A stretch of 64,000 bases of DNA from JAHDVS01 sp964370985 (GTDB lineage Bacteria > Actinomycetota > Thermoleophilia > Gaiellales > Gaiellaceae). Positions 19,693 to 27,956 of the stretch are shown here, one piece after another (position 1 is the first letter of the stretch; every line of letters starts with the position of its first letter). The stretch is taken from positions 23,108 through 87,107 of the forward strand of contig CAYJLE010000009.1 in NCBI GenBank assembly GCA_964370985.1, in the 5' to 3' direction. The notes beneath the pieces were generated by a model. It worked only from the letters and a program-made list of their open reading frames with translations, had not been told where the DNA came from and did not search any database. The position numbers and the translations under genes were made by a program.

Positions 19693-20066
19693 TCGAGATC
19701 GAGGTCGTCAATCGAAGCGGCGCCGGCGCGGACGAGCAGGCGCTTCGCGACCTGTGCCGCCATGTCCTCGCCGCGGAGGGGATCGAGGGCGGCGACCTCG
19801 GCGTGACGCTGGTCGGGCCGGACGAGATCGCCGCGCTGAAGCGCGAGCATCTGGGCGCGCACGAGCCGACCGACGTGCTCTCGTTCCCGATCGACGGCCG
19901 CGACGAGTTGCCCGCGGGCGTTCCGCGGCAGCTCGGCGACGTCGTCCTCTGCCCGCAGGTCGTCGGTGACGCCTGGCGGGCGCCGCTCGTGCACGGGCTG
20001 CTGCACCTGCTCGGCTACGACCACGGCGAGGCGATGGAGCGCCGGGAGGTGGCGCTCCTGCCGTGA
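19689..20066 (+). CDS. ybeY: endoribonuclease YbeY
   Basis: Zinc-dependent RNase for 16S rRNA 3'-end maturation and ribosome quality control, 125 residues. The HGLLHLLGYDH motif (H-x3-H-x5-H ligands) and the EPTDVLSFPID segment are diagnostic. TTG start overlaps the phoH stop by four bases; the stop overlaps the GTG of the next gene. C-terminus is short but complete for the family. Confidence 0.94.
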   Translation: MIEIEVVNRSGAGADEQALRDLCRHVLAAEGIEGGDLGVTLVGPDEIAALKREHLGAHEPTDVLSFPIDGRDELPAGVPRQLGDVVLCPQVVGDAWRAPLVHGLLHLLGYDHGEAMERREVALLP

Positions 20067-20854
20067 GCGCCACGAAGCCCTCCCGCAAGCCGGCCGAGCC
20101 CGGCCACCCGTCGCCCGGCGAGGAGGGCCAGCTGCCCGGGCCGCGTGGGTCGACCTCGATCCTCCAGAGCTTCAACTACGCGTTCGAGGGGATCACCTGG
20201 GTGCTGCGCACGCAGCGAAACATGCGCATCCACTTCGGGGTGGCGACGCTCGTGCTCGTCGTCGCGTTCGCCTACGACGTGACCAGGATCGAGCTGATCG
20301 CGCTCCTGCTCGCGATCGCGTTCGTCCTGATCACGGAGATGATCAACACGGCGCTCGAGGCGGCAACGGACGTCGCCACGACCTCGTTCGATCCGCTTGC
20401 GAAGCTCGCCAAGGACATCGCCGCCGGGGCTGTCCTGATCGCATCTGTCACCGCCCTCGTGATCGCGTACCTCGTGCTCGCCGACCGTCTCGGCCAACCG
20501 ACCGACCGGCTGCTCACGCAGATCCGCGACCGGCCGCTGCACCTGACGCTGATCGCGCTCGTGGTCGTGATCCTCTCGGTGATCGCGCTCAAGGCCCTGA
20601 CCCGCCGGGGTCGCCCCCTCTCCGGAGGGCTCCCCTCGGGGCACGCCGCGCTCGCATTCGCGGGCTGGGCGGCGATCACGTTCCTCACCGAGGGCTTCCG
20701 CCACCGCGTGCTCGTGTCGACGGTCGCGTGCATCCTGGCCCTGCTCGTCGCCCAGACCCGCGTCGAGTCGGGCATCCACTCGACCCTCGAGGTCGCGATC
20801 GGTGCCGTGTTCGGCGCCGGGGTGACCCTCGCGCTCTTCCAGGCGTTCGGCTGA
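20063..20854 (+). CDS. DgkA-like lipid kinase fused to PAP2 phosphatase
   Basis: Two membrane enzymes in one 263-residue chain. Residues about 30-140 are a DgkA-type undecaprenol/diacylglycerol kinase (FNYAFEGI, NMRIHF, EMINTALEAATD, LAKLAKDIAAGAV). Residues about 160-263 are a PAP2 phosphatase with its three motifs (KALTRRGRP, GLPSGHAALAF, TRVESGIHSTLEV; the usual SR of motif 3 is TR). Both activities fit recycling of undecaprenyl phosphate, so the fusion could interconvert carrier forms. It is coupled to ybeY and cdd by overlapping stops and starts. Confidence 0.9.
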   Translation: MSATKPSRKPAEPGHPSPGEEGQLPGPRGSTSILQSFNYAFEGITWVLRTQRNMRIHFGVATLVLVVAFAYDVTRIELIALLLAIAFVLITEMINTALEAATDVATTSFDPLAKLAKDIAAGAVLIASVTALVIAYLVLADRLGQPTDRLLTQIRDRPLHLTLIALVVVILSVIALKALTRRGRPLSGGLPSGHAALAFAGWAAITFLTEGFRHRVLVSTVACILALLVAQTRVESGIHSTLEVAIGAVFGAGVTLALFQAFG

Positions 20855-21216
20855 TGGACGACGCCGCCCTCCTCGAGGAGGCCCGCCGCGCCGCACGCGC
20901 GGCGTACGCCCCCTACTCGGGGCTCGCGGTCGGCGCCGTCGTGCTCGCGCGAGACGGGCGCGTGTTCGCCGGCGTGAACGTCGAGTGCGCCTCGTACCCG
21001 CTCGGCCTGTGTGCGGAGCGTGCCGCGCTGGCCCGGGCCGTCGCCGACGGGATCCGGCCCGGCGACGTGGAGGCGGTCGCGGTGACCGCCGTGCCGTGCG
21101 GCGGCTGCCGCCAGTGGCTCGTCGAGCTCCGGGTCGGGCGCGTCGTCTACCCGGCGGGCGCGGGCCACGCCGTCCGCGACCCCGCCGAGCTCCTCCCCGG
21201 CGCGTTCGAGCTGTGA
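20854..21216 (+). CDS. cdd: cytidine deaminase
   Basis: Homotetrameric-type cytidine deaminase, 120 residues. Catalytic NVECASYPLGLCAERAAL carries the Cys zinc ligand and the catalytic Glu of the CAE triplet; PCGGCRQ supplies the two further Cys ligands. APYSGLAVGA is the substrate-binding N-terminus. It converts cytidine/deoxycytidine to uridine in pyrimidine salvage. ATG shares one base with the previous stop; the cdd-era order is conserved. Confidence 0.95.
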   Translation: MDDAALLEEARRAARAAYAPYSGLAVGAVVLARDGRVFAGVNVECASYPLGLCAERAALARAVADGIRPGDVEAVAVTAVPCGGCRQWLVELRVGRVVYPAGAGHAVRDPAELLPGAFEL

Positions 21217-22073
21217 GGAGCGGCTTCGTCGCGCTCGCCGGGCGGCCGAACGTCGGCAAGTCGACGCTCGTGAACGCGCTCTGTGGCGGCAAGGTCGCGA
21301 TCGTCTCCGACAAGCCCCAGACGACGCGCCATCGCGTCTCGGGCGTCGTCGAGGGCGAGGGCTACCAGCTCGTCCTGGTCGACCTGCCGGGTTTCCAGCG
21401 GCCGCTCGACCCGCTGACGGAGCGGATGCAGCGCACCGTCGACCGGGGGCTCGCCGACGTCGACGGCGTGCTGCTCGTGCTCGCCGCCGACGAGCCGACC
21501 GGGCCAGGTGACCGGTTCGTCGCACGGCGCGTGTTCGGGGGCAGCGCACCCGTCGTGATCGTCCTCAACAAGGTCGACCGGCTGGGGCCGGCCGAAATCG
21601 CGGAGCAGATCGAGCGGGTCGCCGAGCTGGGCGACTTCCGTGCGCTGCACCCCGTGAGCGCCCGCACCGGCGACGGCATCTCGGCGCTTCGCGACGAGCT
21701 GGTTGCTCTCCTGCCGGAGGGGCCTCGCTACTTCCCGGAAGGCGCCACGACCGATCAGCCGCTTGGCTTCCGCGTCGCCGAGCTCGTTCGCGAGCGGGCG
21801 CTCGAGCTGACCCGGGAGGAGGTTCCGCATGCGATCACCGTGGAGGTCGAGGAGCTCGGCGAGCGGCGCGTCCGCGCGAGCGTTCTGGTCGAGACGGAGG
21901 CGCAGAAGCGGATCGTGGTCGGGCACGGCGGGCGGATGATCAAGGAGATCGGGATCCGCGCGCGCCCCGAGATCGAGCGCCTGCTGGGCGGGCCCGTCTT
22001 CCTCGAGCTGCGCGTCAAGGTCCGGCCCAGGTGGCGTCGCGACGGGGCCTTGCTCGAGCGGCTCGGGTTGTGA
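21213..22073 (+). CDS. era: GTPase Era
   Basis: Ribosome-assembly GTPase, 286 residues, binding 16S rRNA. G1 GRPNVGKSTLVNAL, switch region QTTRHRVSG, G3 DLPGFQRP, G4 NKVD, and a C-terminal KH domain (VVGHGGRMIKEIGIRARPEIERLLGGPVFLELRVKV). GTG overlaps the cdd stop. End of the co-transcribed phoH-era cluster. Confidence 0.97.
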   Translation: MRSGFVALAGRPNVGKSTLVNALCGGKVAIVSDKPQTTRHRVSGVVEGEGYQLVLVDLPGFQRPLDPLTERMQRTVDRGLADVDGVLLVLAADEPTGPGDRFVARRVFGGSAPVVIVLNKVDRLGPAEIAEQIERVAELGDFRALHPVSARTGDGISALRDELVALLPEGPRYFPEGATTDQPLGFRVAELVRERALELTREEVPHAITVEVEELGERRVRASVLVETEAQKRIVVGHGGRMIKEIGIRARPEIERLLGGPVFLELRVKVRPRWRRDGALLERLGL

Positions 22074-22111
22074 CCCGCCGGTCGGCGAGGCGCCGCGGTC
22101 GCTTCCGCGCG

Positions 22112-22117
22112 TAGGCT
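22112..22117 (+). promoter_or_regulatory. -10 element TAGGCT
   Basis: TAGGCT ends 6 bases before the ATG of the M3-like peptidase gene; leaderless arrangement. Confidence 0.5.
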
Positions 22118-22123
22118 TGGCGC

Positions 22124-23623
22124 ATGCCTCCGCTCGCCCCTGACGCGTTCGAGGAGGAGCTCGCCCGCTACCTGTTCGAGCGGTCCGAGGAGGCGCGTGC
22201 CGTGCGCGTGGGGGCGAAGGAGACGTCCGAGCAGGCGGCGATCGTCGCCCGCTACGCGGGCCTGTTCACCCGCGCGCAGCACAACGGGCTGCGCGAGGCG
22301 GAGGTATCGGCGAGCGGCGCCGCCCGTGAGCGGCTGCTCCGCCTGCGCGAGGCCTGCGCAGGCGGGATCGTCGCGGCCGAGCTCGCCGAGCGCGCGGATG
22401 CGCTCGAGAACGCGATCCTCGCCTGCCGGATCGACTTCGACGGGGAGTCGCTGCCGCTGCGTGCCGCCCAGGCGCGGCTTGCGGTGCTCGAGCCGTACGT
22501 GGCGCGGGATCGCCTCGGCGGGCTCGTGACCGACGCATCCGCCGCGTTCAATCCCGAGCGGCTCGAGCTGCTGCGCTGCGGCGAGGGCCTCGACGCGGAG
22601 CTTTCCGGCGAGCCGGATCCCGTGCGGCGAAGCGGCGAGCTGAAGGGCGTCGATCTCCACGCCCTCGCCAGCGCCCTCGAGAGCGCGTCGGCGCAGCTCG
22701 ACGGCCCGTACGCGACGCTGCGCGGCCGCTGGCTCGACCGGCTGCTCGGGGCGGATCGCGACGATCAACCGCTGTCCGCCCATTTCTCCTACGTACGCCG
22801 CCTGTCGCCGCTCGCGTCCACGTATGCGAAGGAGCGCGCCGTCGCCGTGTGCCTCGAGACCCTGACCGCGCTCGGCTTCGACCTCGCCGGCGACGAGCGC
22901 ATCCGGCTCGACCTCGACGACCGTCCCCAGAAGAACCCGCGAGCGTGCGTGATCGCCTCCGACCCGCCGCGTGTCGTCCACCTGATCACGCGCGCCCAGG
23001 GCGGGCTCGCCGACTACCAGGCGTTCCTGCACGAGGCCGGCCACGCGCTCCACTACGCCGGCTGCGACCCCGAGCTGCCGTACGCGTTCCGGCGGCTGGC
23101 GCGCGACCACGCGCTGACCGAGATCTACTCGTTCCTCGTCGAGTCCGTGACGCACGAGCCGGGCTGGCACGCCGAGCACTTCGGGCTCGACGTGGCCGGG
23201 GCCGAGGCGAACGCCGAGGCGACGAGGTTCCTCGACGCAGGCCTGTTTCGGCGCTACACCGCCAAGCTGCGCTACGAGCTGGGTCTCTGGGCTGACTTCG
23301 CGAACGCGGCGGAGCACGCGTCCGAGTACGAGCGCCTCGTGTCGGAGGCGAGCGGGTTTCGCTATCCGCGCTCCGGCTTCCTGGCCGACATGGACGACGG
23401 CTTCTACTCCGCGGACTACCTCCGCGCCTGGATCCGCGCCGCCCAGGTGCGCGCTCATCTTCGCCGGGAGGCGGGCGAGGGCTGGTGGCGGCGGGCGGAG
23501 ACGGGCGAGCTCCTGCGCGGCCTGTTTCGCGAAGGCACGCAGCCCTCGAGCGAGGACGTCGCGGCTCGGCTCGGCTTCGAGCCGCTCGACACCGGCCCGC
23601 TCGTCGCCGAGCTTGCCGCGTGA
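22124..23623 (+). CDS. putative M3-like zinc metallopeptidase
   Basis: 499-residue protein with no signal peptide. A zinc site HEAGH lies at about residues 303-307 (LHEAGHALHYAG), with a Glu-containing TEIYSFLVE helix about 35 residues on that could give the third ligand. This is the gluzincin layout of M3 oligopeptidases, and the mostly helical, Arg/Glu-rich N-terminal half fits that fold. Overall similarity to named M3 families is weak by eye, so the call is at the family level only. Cytoplasmic peptide hydrolysis is the likely role. It has its own leaderless promoter after era. Confidence 0.65.
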   Translation: MPPLAPDAFEEELARYLFERSEEARAVRVGAKETSEQAAIVARYAGLFTRAQHNGLREAEVSASGAARERLLRLREACAGGIVAAELAERADALENAILACRIDFDGESLPLRAAQARLAVLEPYVARDRLGGLVTDASAAFNPERLELLRCGEGLDAELSGEPDPVRRSGELKGVDLHALASALESASAQLDGPYATLRGRWLDRLLGADRDDQPLSAHFSYVRRLSPLASTYAKERAVAVCLETLTALGFDLAGDERIRLDLDDRPQKNPRACVIASDPPRVVHLITRAQGGLADYQAFLHEAGHALHYAGCDPELPYAFRRLARDHALTEIYSFLVESVTHEPGWHAEHFGLDVAGAEANAEATRFLDAGLFRRYTAKLRYELGLWADFANAAEHASEYERLVSEASGFRYPRSGFLADMDDGFYSADYLRAWIRAAQVRAHLRREAGEGWWRRAETGELLRGLFREGTQPSSEDVAARLGFEPLDTGPLVAELAA

Positions 23624-23647
23624 GCGGTGGCGGCCCGGCGCGACCCC

Positions 23648-23653
23648 TACAAT
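23648..23653 (+). promoter_or_regulatory. -10 element TACAAT
   Basis: TACAAT ends 11 bases before the ATG of the 26-codon ORF at 23665. Confidence 0.45.
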
Positions 23654-23664
23654 GGCGGTCGCCG

Positions 23665-23745
23665 ATGGCGTTACGGCTCGAGCAGCTCGCGACGACGATC
23701 GAACGTGCCGTGCCGGGCGTCGTGCAGCGCGGGCGGACGCCATGA
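23665..23745 (+). CDS. 26-residue ORF before the TrpC-like gene
   Basis: Starts MALRLEQLATTIERAVPGVV and ends with a TGA that overlaps the ATG of the next gene (ATGA). About 80 % of its codons end in G or C, as in real genes here. It lies at the expected leaderless start after TACAAT, while the next gene has no ribosome site, so its translation would feed the TrpC-like gene. Could be a leader peptide or a tiny protein. Confidence 0.45.
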   Translation: MALRLEQLATTIERAVPGVVQRGRTP

Positions 23746-24377
23746 GCGGTCAGCCGTCCGGCTGGCCTCGAAGACGGTTCAGCCAGGCGATCTCGGAAGG
23801 CGACGGCATCTCCGTGATCCCGCTCGTGCGCGGCCTGCTCGAGGAGCGTGCCCGGGAGGCGGAGGATGCGGGCGCCGAGGCGCTCGCGGTCGAGGTACCC
23901 GACGACGTTGCCTCCCTGCGCCCAGCCACCGGCCTGCCGCTGGTCCTGCACGCCGGCGTGTCCGACGAGGGGACGCTGCATGCCGCGCGGGGCGCGGGCG
24001 CCGACGCGTGCGTGCTCGCGTTCGGCGAGCTGGCCGGAGAGGGGACGCTGCTCGAGGAACTCGCCGGCATTGCGCAGAGCCTCGGGCTCGACTGGGCTCT
24101 CGCCGTGTGCAGCGAGGAGGAGCTCGAGCAGGCGCTCGAGCGGCTCGACCCCGAGATCGTCGCCCTCCGTGCGCGCGGGGACGACGGGGCCGAGGAGGCG
24201 CTCGAGCGGATGCTCGACCTCCTCCCGGACGTGCCGGCGGGCAAGCTCGTCGTCGCCGAGGCGAACGCACCGAGCCGCGAGCAGGTGCTCGAGCTGGAGC
24301 GCGCCGGTGTCGACGCGGTGCTGCTGACCGCGGAGCTCGCCCCCCGGTCGCTCGGGGAGCTGACCGGCCGCGTGTAG
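23742..24377 (+). CDS. TrpC-like (indole-glycerol-phosphate synthase-related) protein
   Basis: 211-residue beta/alpha-barrel protein whose segment order resembles TrpC: FSQAISEGDGISVIPLV, AEDAGAEALAVEVP, ARGAGADACVLAFGEL, LGLDWALAVCSEEEL, VVAEANAPSREQV, ERAGVDAVLLTAEL. Against TrpC from memory, the loop that should carry the catalytic Lys (LRKDF) reads LHAGV, so true synthase activity is doubtful. No other trp gene is near. It converges on pfk and is probably translated by coupling to the small ORF. Role unknown. Confidence 0.6.
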   Translation: MSGQPSGWPRRRFSQAISEGDGISVIPLVRGLLEERAREAEDAGAEALAVEVPDDVASLRPATGLPLVLHAGVSDEGTLHAARGAGADACVLAFGELAGEGTLLEELAGIAQSLGLDWALAVCSEEELEQALERLDPEIVALRARGDDGAEEALERMLDLLPDVPAGKLVVAEANAPSREQVLELERAGVDAVLLTAELAPRSLGELTGRV

Positions 24378-24383
24378 CGCCGG

Positions 24384-25439
24384 CTACCCGAAGAACGCCC
24401 GCGCCACCTCGTACCACTCCGCCGGCACGGTCTTGAGCCCGGCGACGGCCTCGGCCAGCGGCACCGCCACGATCGTGTCGCCCTGGAGCGCGGCCATCGT
24501 CCCGAACCGCCCCTCCTTCACGAGGTCGGCTGCCTTCAGGCCGAAGCGGGTCGCGAGCACGCGGTCGCGCGCGGTCGGCGTACCGCCGCGCTGGACGTGG
24601 CCGAGCACCGTCACGCGCGTCTCGAAGCCCGTGCGCTCCTCGATCTCGCGGCCGAGCAGCTCGCCGACGCCGCCCAGGCGGGCGTGTCCGAACTGGTCGG
24701 TCGCCGCGGGCGGCCGGGCGACCGCGGCCCGCTCGCCCGACGCGGTGGCGAGCTCGTAGCCTTCGCTGACGACGACGATCGAGAAGTCCTTGCCGCGGGC
24801 GTGGCGGCGGCGGATCTCCTCGCAGGCCGCCTCGACGGTGATCGGGTGCTCGGGGATCAGGATCACGTCGGCGCCGCTCGCGATCCCGCTCATGACCGCG
24901 ATCCAGCCGGTGTGCCGGCCCATCACCTCGACGACCATGACCCGGTTGTGGGACTCCGCGGTCGTGTGCAGGCGATCGATCGCCTCGGTCGCGATCGAGA
25001 CGGCCGTGTCGAAGCCGAACGTGTAGTCGGTGGCCGAGAGATCGTTGTCGATCGTCTTCGGCACGCCGACGACCGGCAGCCCGTGCTCGGCGTGGAGGCG
25101 GGCGGCGACGCCGAGCGTGTCCTCGCCGCCGACCGCGACGAGCGCGTCGAGCCCGGCCTCGCCGACGGTCGCGAGTACGCGCTCGACGCCGTCCTCGATC
25201 GTGTACGGGTTCGTCCGCGACGTCCCGAGGATGGTGCCGCCGCGCGGCAGGATCCCGGAGATCTCCCGGCGACCGAGCTGGGCGAGCTTCCCCTCGACGA
25301 GGCCGCGCCAGCCCTCGCGCACGCCGATCGCGGTGTCGCCCCGGTCGAGCGCCCGGCGCGCGACCGCGCGGATGACGGCGTTCAGCCCGGGGCAGTCGCC
25401 GCCGCCGGTCAGGATGCCGATCGTGATGCTATTCGCCAA
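24384..25439 (-). CDS. 6-phosphofructokinase, probably PPi-dependent
   Basis: PfkA-family enzyme of 351 residues. GILTGGGDCPGLNAVIR N-terminus, then GGED at 104-107 and PKTIDNDL with Lys128 and catalytic Asp131/Asp133. ATP enzymes have GGDGS and Gly at the Lys position; Asp107 and Lys128 here match PPi-dependent enzymes of the actinobacterial group. It phosphorylates fructose 6-phosphate in glycolysis, possibly reversibly with PPi. Monocistronic, facing the TrpC-like gene and next to a tRNA. Confidence 0.9.
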   Translation of the reverse strand: MANSITIGILTGGGDCPGLNAVIRAVARRALDRGDTAIGVREGWRGLVEGKLAQLGRREISGILPRGGTILGTSRTNPYTIEDGVERVLATVGEAGLDALVAVGGEDTLGVAARLHAEHGLPVVGVPKTIDNDLSATDYTFGFDTAVSIATEAIDRLHTTAESHNRVMVVEVMGRHTGWIAVMSGIASGADVILIPEHPITVEAACEEIRRRHARGKDFSIVVVSEGYELATASGERAAVARPPAATDQFGHARLGGVGELLGREIEERTGFETRVTVLGHVQRGGTPTARDRVLATRFGLKAADLVKEGRFGTMAALQGDTIVAVPLAEAVAGLKTVPAEWYEVARAFFG

Positions 25440-25504
25440 CTTTCCCGGTTTCCTGTCGTCAACAGCATCGCATGAGTGCGGCGCTGGATCTCACGCGAGC
25501 CCGA

Positions 25505-25589
25505 TGCCGAAGGCGGGGGTCGAACCCGCACGGGGCACAGCCCCACTGGATTTTGAGTCCAGCGCGTCTACCAGTTCCGCCACTTCGGC
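25505..25589 (-). tRNA. tRNA-Leu(CAA)
   Basis: 85-base tRNA on the minus strand. The acceptor stem pairs GCCGAAG with CTTCGGC, the discriminator is A, and the CCA end is not encoded. The anticodon stem CTGGA/TCCAG encloses CTCAAAA, giving anticodon CAA (reads UUG). A variable-arm stem, GGGGC/GCCCC, marks it as class II (Leu/Ser type). GGTTCGACCCC is the T arm. Confidence 0.95.
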
Positions 25590-25615
25590 AGCGCGATCAT
25601 CATAGCCCCGGGGTC

Positions 25616-25644
25616 TTGTCGGGCTCGCGTGCCGGGGCGATAAT
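25616..25644 (+). promoter_or_regulatory. livK promoter
   Basis: TTGTCG at 25616-25621, exactly 17 bases, then GATAAT at 25639-25644. The leader to the GTG is about 60 bases and carries a strong AAGGAGG (25700-25706). Confidence 0.65.
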
Positions 25645-25710
25645 CCGCTTTTCGGAGGCCGCTCGGGGATGCGGCGCCGGGAGGCAAGCAGGGCGACAGA
25701 AGGAGGAGAC

Positions 25711-27087
25711 GTGAGGCGAAACAGGCTATTCGTCCTACTGGCGGTGCTCGCCGGAGTGTTGGCGTTCCTCGCCGTAGGTTGCGGCGGCGACGACGAGGCT
25801 ACCCCGCCCGTGGACACCCCGACCGAGACCGAGGCGCCCGCCGAGGAGCCGGCGGAGGAGCCCGCCGAAGAGCCGGCCGAGGAGCCCGCCGAGGAGCCCG
25901 CGACGCCGGCATTCGAGCTGCGCGTCGGCGTGGTGACGTCGCTGACCGGCGATCTTTCGCCGTTCGGGCCCGGCATCGACCGGGCTGCCCGGCTCGCTGC
26001 GGACCTCGGGAACGCGGCACTCGCGAACGCGGGTCTGACGGACGCGTCCGTCGCGGTCGTCGCCACCGAGGACGACCAGACCAAGGCGACCGCCGGCGTC
26101 GAGGCGGCCACCAAGCTCGTGCAGTCAGACGGCGTCCAGGTGATCATCGGGTCGCTCGCCTCGTCGGTGACGATCCCGATCGCCGAGTCGGTCTCGATCC
26201 CGAACAACGTGATCCAGATCTCGCCCGCGTCGACGGCGGTCGCGATCAGCGATATCGCGGATGGCGGGATGCTCTGGCGCACGCCGCCGTCGGATGCGGC
26301 GCAGGCGCCGATCCTCGCTGCGGCCGTGGCCGAGGCGTTCGGGACCGACGCCACGATCAACGTGGGGGCCCGCAACGACGCCTACGGCGTTGGGCTCGCC
26401 GACGGCTTCGAGGCCGAGTGGCAGGCGCTCGGCGGCACGGTCGGTGCCTCCGTCCGCTGGAACCCCGAGGCCGCGACCTTCGATACCGAGGCGCAGCAGA
26501 TCGCCGGCGGAGAGCCGGACGGCTGGGTGATCGTCGACTTCCCCGAGACCTGGGCGAAGATGGGACCCGCGCTCGTCAGGACGGGTACCTGGGATCCGGC
26601 GCGGACGTTCAGCACGGACGGGCTGAAGGACGTCACCCTGCCCGAGCTCGCCGGCGCGGAGACGACCGAGGGCATGCGCGGCACGGCCGCGGGCTCGGGC
26701 GGTGAGACGCCGGCCGGCGAGGCGTTCGGCGCTGCCTTCGCCGCCGCCTACCCCGATGTCGAGCGGCAGCTCTTCGAGGAGCACACGTTCGACGCGGTCA
26801 TGGTCGCGTTCCTGGCGGCACTCCAGGCCGGCTCCTCGGATCCCGCCGCGATCGCGGAGAACCTGCAGGCGATCTCCGGCCCGCCCGGCCTCGAGGGCAC
26901 GTTCGAGGACATCGACGCGCTCGTGGCCGCCATCCTGGCGGGCGAGGACGTCGACTACCAGGGTGCCTCGGGCGTGATCGACTTCGACGAGAACGGCGAT
27001 GTCAGCGCCGATGGCGCCCTCTACGACCTGTGGCAGTTCGTGGACGGCGAGCTGACGATCCTCGAGACCGTGGAATTCGGGGCCTAG
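25711..27087 (+). CDS. livK: ABC substrate-binding lipoprotein (LivK type)
   Basis: Periplasmic-binding-protein type I (Leu/Ile/Val or amide family) lipoprotein of 458 residues. Signal peptide at about 1-22 with lipobox LAVGC, then an acidic (AEEP)5 linker, then the binding domain starting ELRVGVVTSLTGDLSPFGPGID. GTG 25711 is fixed by AAGGAGG. It converges on livFGMH, which encodes the rest of the transporter, so the set probably works together even though it is on the opposite strand. Ligand likely a branched-chain amino acid or similar. Confidence 0.9.
   Translation: MRRNRLFVLLAVLAGVLAFLAVGCGGDDEATPPVDTPTETEAPAEEPAEEPAEEPAEEPAEEPATPAFELRVGVVTSLTGDLSPFGPGIDRAARLAADLGNAALANAGLTDASVAVVATEDDQTKATAGVEAATKLVQSDGVQVIIGSLASSVTIPIAESVSIPNNVIQISPASTAVAISDIADGGMLWRTPPSDAAQAPILAAAVAEAFGTDATINVGARNDAYGVGLADGFEAEWQALGGTVGASVRWNPEAATFDTEAQQIAGGEPDGWVIVDFPETWAKMGPALVRTGTWDPARTFSTDGLKDVTLPELAGAETTEGMRGTAAGSGGETPAGEAFGAAFAAAYPDVERQLFEEHTFDAVMVAFLAALQAGSSDPAAIAENLQAISGPPGLEGTFEDIDALVAAILAGEDVDYQGASGVIDFDENGDVSADGALYDLWQFVDGELTILETVEFGA
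25840..25899 (+). repeat. five 12-base units encoding AEEP
   Basis: Five tandem copies of a GCC-GAG-GAG-CCN type unit encode the (AEEP)5 linker between the lipidated Cys and the binding domain of LivK. Low-complexity surface spacer. Confidence 0.85.
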
Positions 27088-27113
27088 GCGCCTCGCCGCG
27101 GTAGCACTAGCGA

Positions 27114-27145
27114 GCAGCGGGCGGGGCCTCGGCCCCGCCCGCTGC
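27114..27145. terminator. bidirectional hairpin between livK and livF
   Basis: A perfect 14-base-pair stem (27114-27127 with 27132-27145) with a CTCG loop lies exactly between two convergent genes. It should end transcription from both sides; no T-run is present. Confidence 0.85.
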
Positions 27146-27149
27146 CGCC

Positions 27150-27956
27150 TCAGCGGTCGGGCGGCTCCCGGAGCGGCTCGGCCTCGTAGTCCTCCGCGAC
27201 CAGCGCCGCCGCTGCGAGGCGTCCGCGGCCGCCGAGGTAGAGGTCGATCACCTTCTCGTCGTGGAGGAGTCGCTCGCCGGGGCCCTCGAAGCGGTTGCGG
27301 CCCATGTCGAGCACGTAGCCGTAGTCGGACATCGCGAGCGAGCGGCGGGCGTTCTGCTCGACGATGATCATCGAGATCCCGCTGGCGTTGATCTCGCGGA
27401 TCTTGTCGAAGACCTCGTCGACGACGTTCGGGGCGAGCCCGGCCGACGGCTCGTCGAGGAGGAGCAGGCTCGGGCCGGCCATCAGCGCCCGGGCCATCGC
27501 GAGCATCTGCCGCTGGCCCCCCGAGAGGCCGCCGGCTCTCGCCCGGCGGCGCTCTCGCAGCAGCGGGAACAGCTCGAACATCTGCTCGAGCCGCTCGTCG
27601 ATGCCCGTGCGGAGCAGGAACGCCCCCATCTCGAGGTTTTCCTGGATCGACATGTTCGGGAACACGTTGTCGAGCTGGGGGATGTAGGAGAGCCCGAGGG
27701 CCGTCACTCGATGCGGCTTCAGCCCGGTGATGTCGTGCTCGGACCCGTCGGGCCGGTAGACGACGCTTCCTTCGCGAGGCGTGAGGAAGCCGTAGATCGT
27801 CTTCAGGAGCGTCGACTTGCCGGCCCCGTTCGGCCCGATCACCGACACGATCGCGCCTCTCGGGACGACGATCGAGACGTCGTGGAGGATGTTGACCTCG
27901 AAGTAGCCGGCCTTCAGGCCGGACGTCTCGAGGATCGGCGGGGCGGGCTCGCTCAC
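27150..27956 (-). CDS. livF: branched-chain amino acid ABC ATPase LivF
   Basis: 268-residue ATPase. Walker A GPNGAGKST, Q-loop PQLDNVFPNMSIQENLEMGA, signature LSGGQRQM, Walker B LLLLDEPSAGL, switch His replaced by Gln in VEQN, as is normal in LivF. It overlaps livG by four bases as the last gene of livH-livM-livG-livF. A short charged extension lies at the C-terminus. Confidence 0.95.
   Translation of the reverse strand: MSEPAPPILETSGLKAGYFEVNILHDVSIVVPRGAIVSVIGPNGAGKSTLLKTIYGFLTPREGSVVYRPDGSEHDITGLKPHRVTALGLSYIPQLDNVFPNMSIQENLEMGAFLLRTGIDERLEQMFELFPLLRERRRARAGGLSGGQRQMLAMARALMAGPSLLLLDEPSAGLAPNVVDEVFDKIREINASGISMIIVEQNARRSLAMSDYGYVLDMGRNRFEGPGERLLHDEKVIDLYLGGRGRLAAAALVAEDYEAEPLREPPDR

Noticed and set aside
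25840..25899. Tandem repeat in livK considered as a possible CRISPR-like array
   Set aside because: Units are 12 bases without spacers and in frame, encoding AEEP; it is a protein linker.
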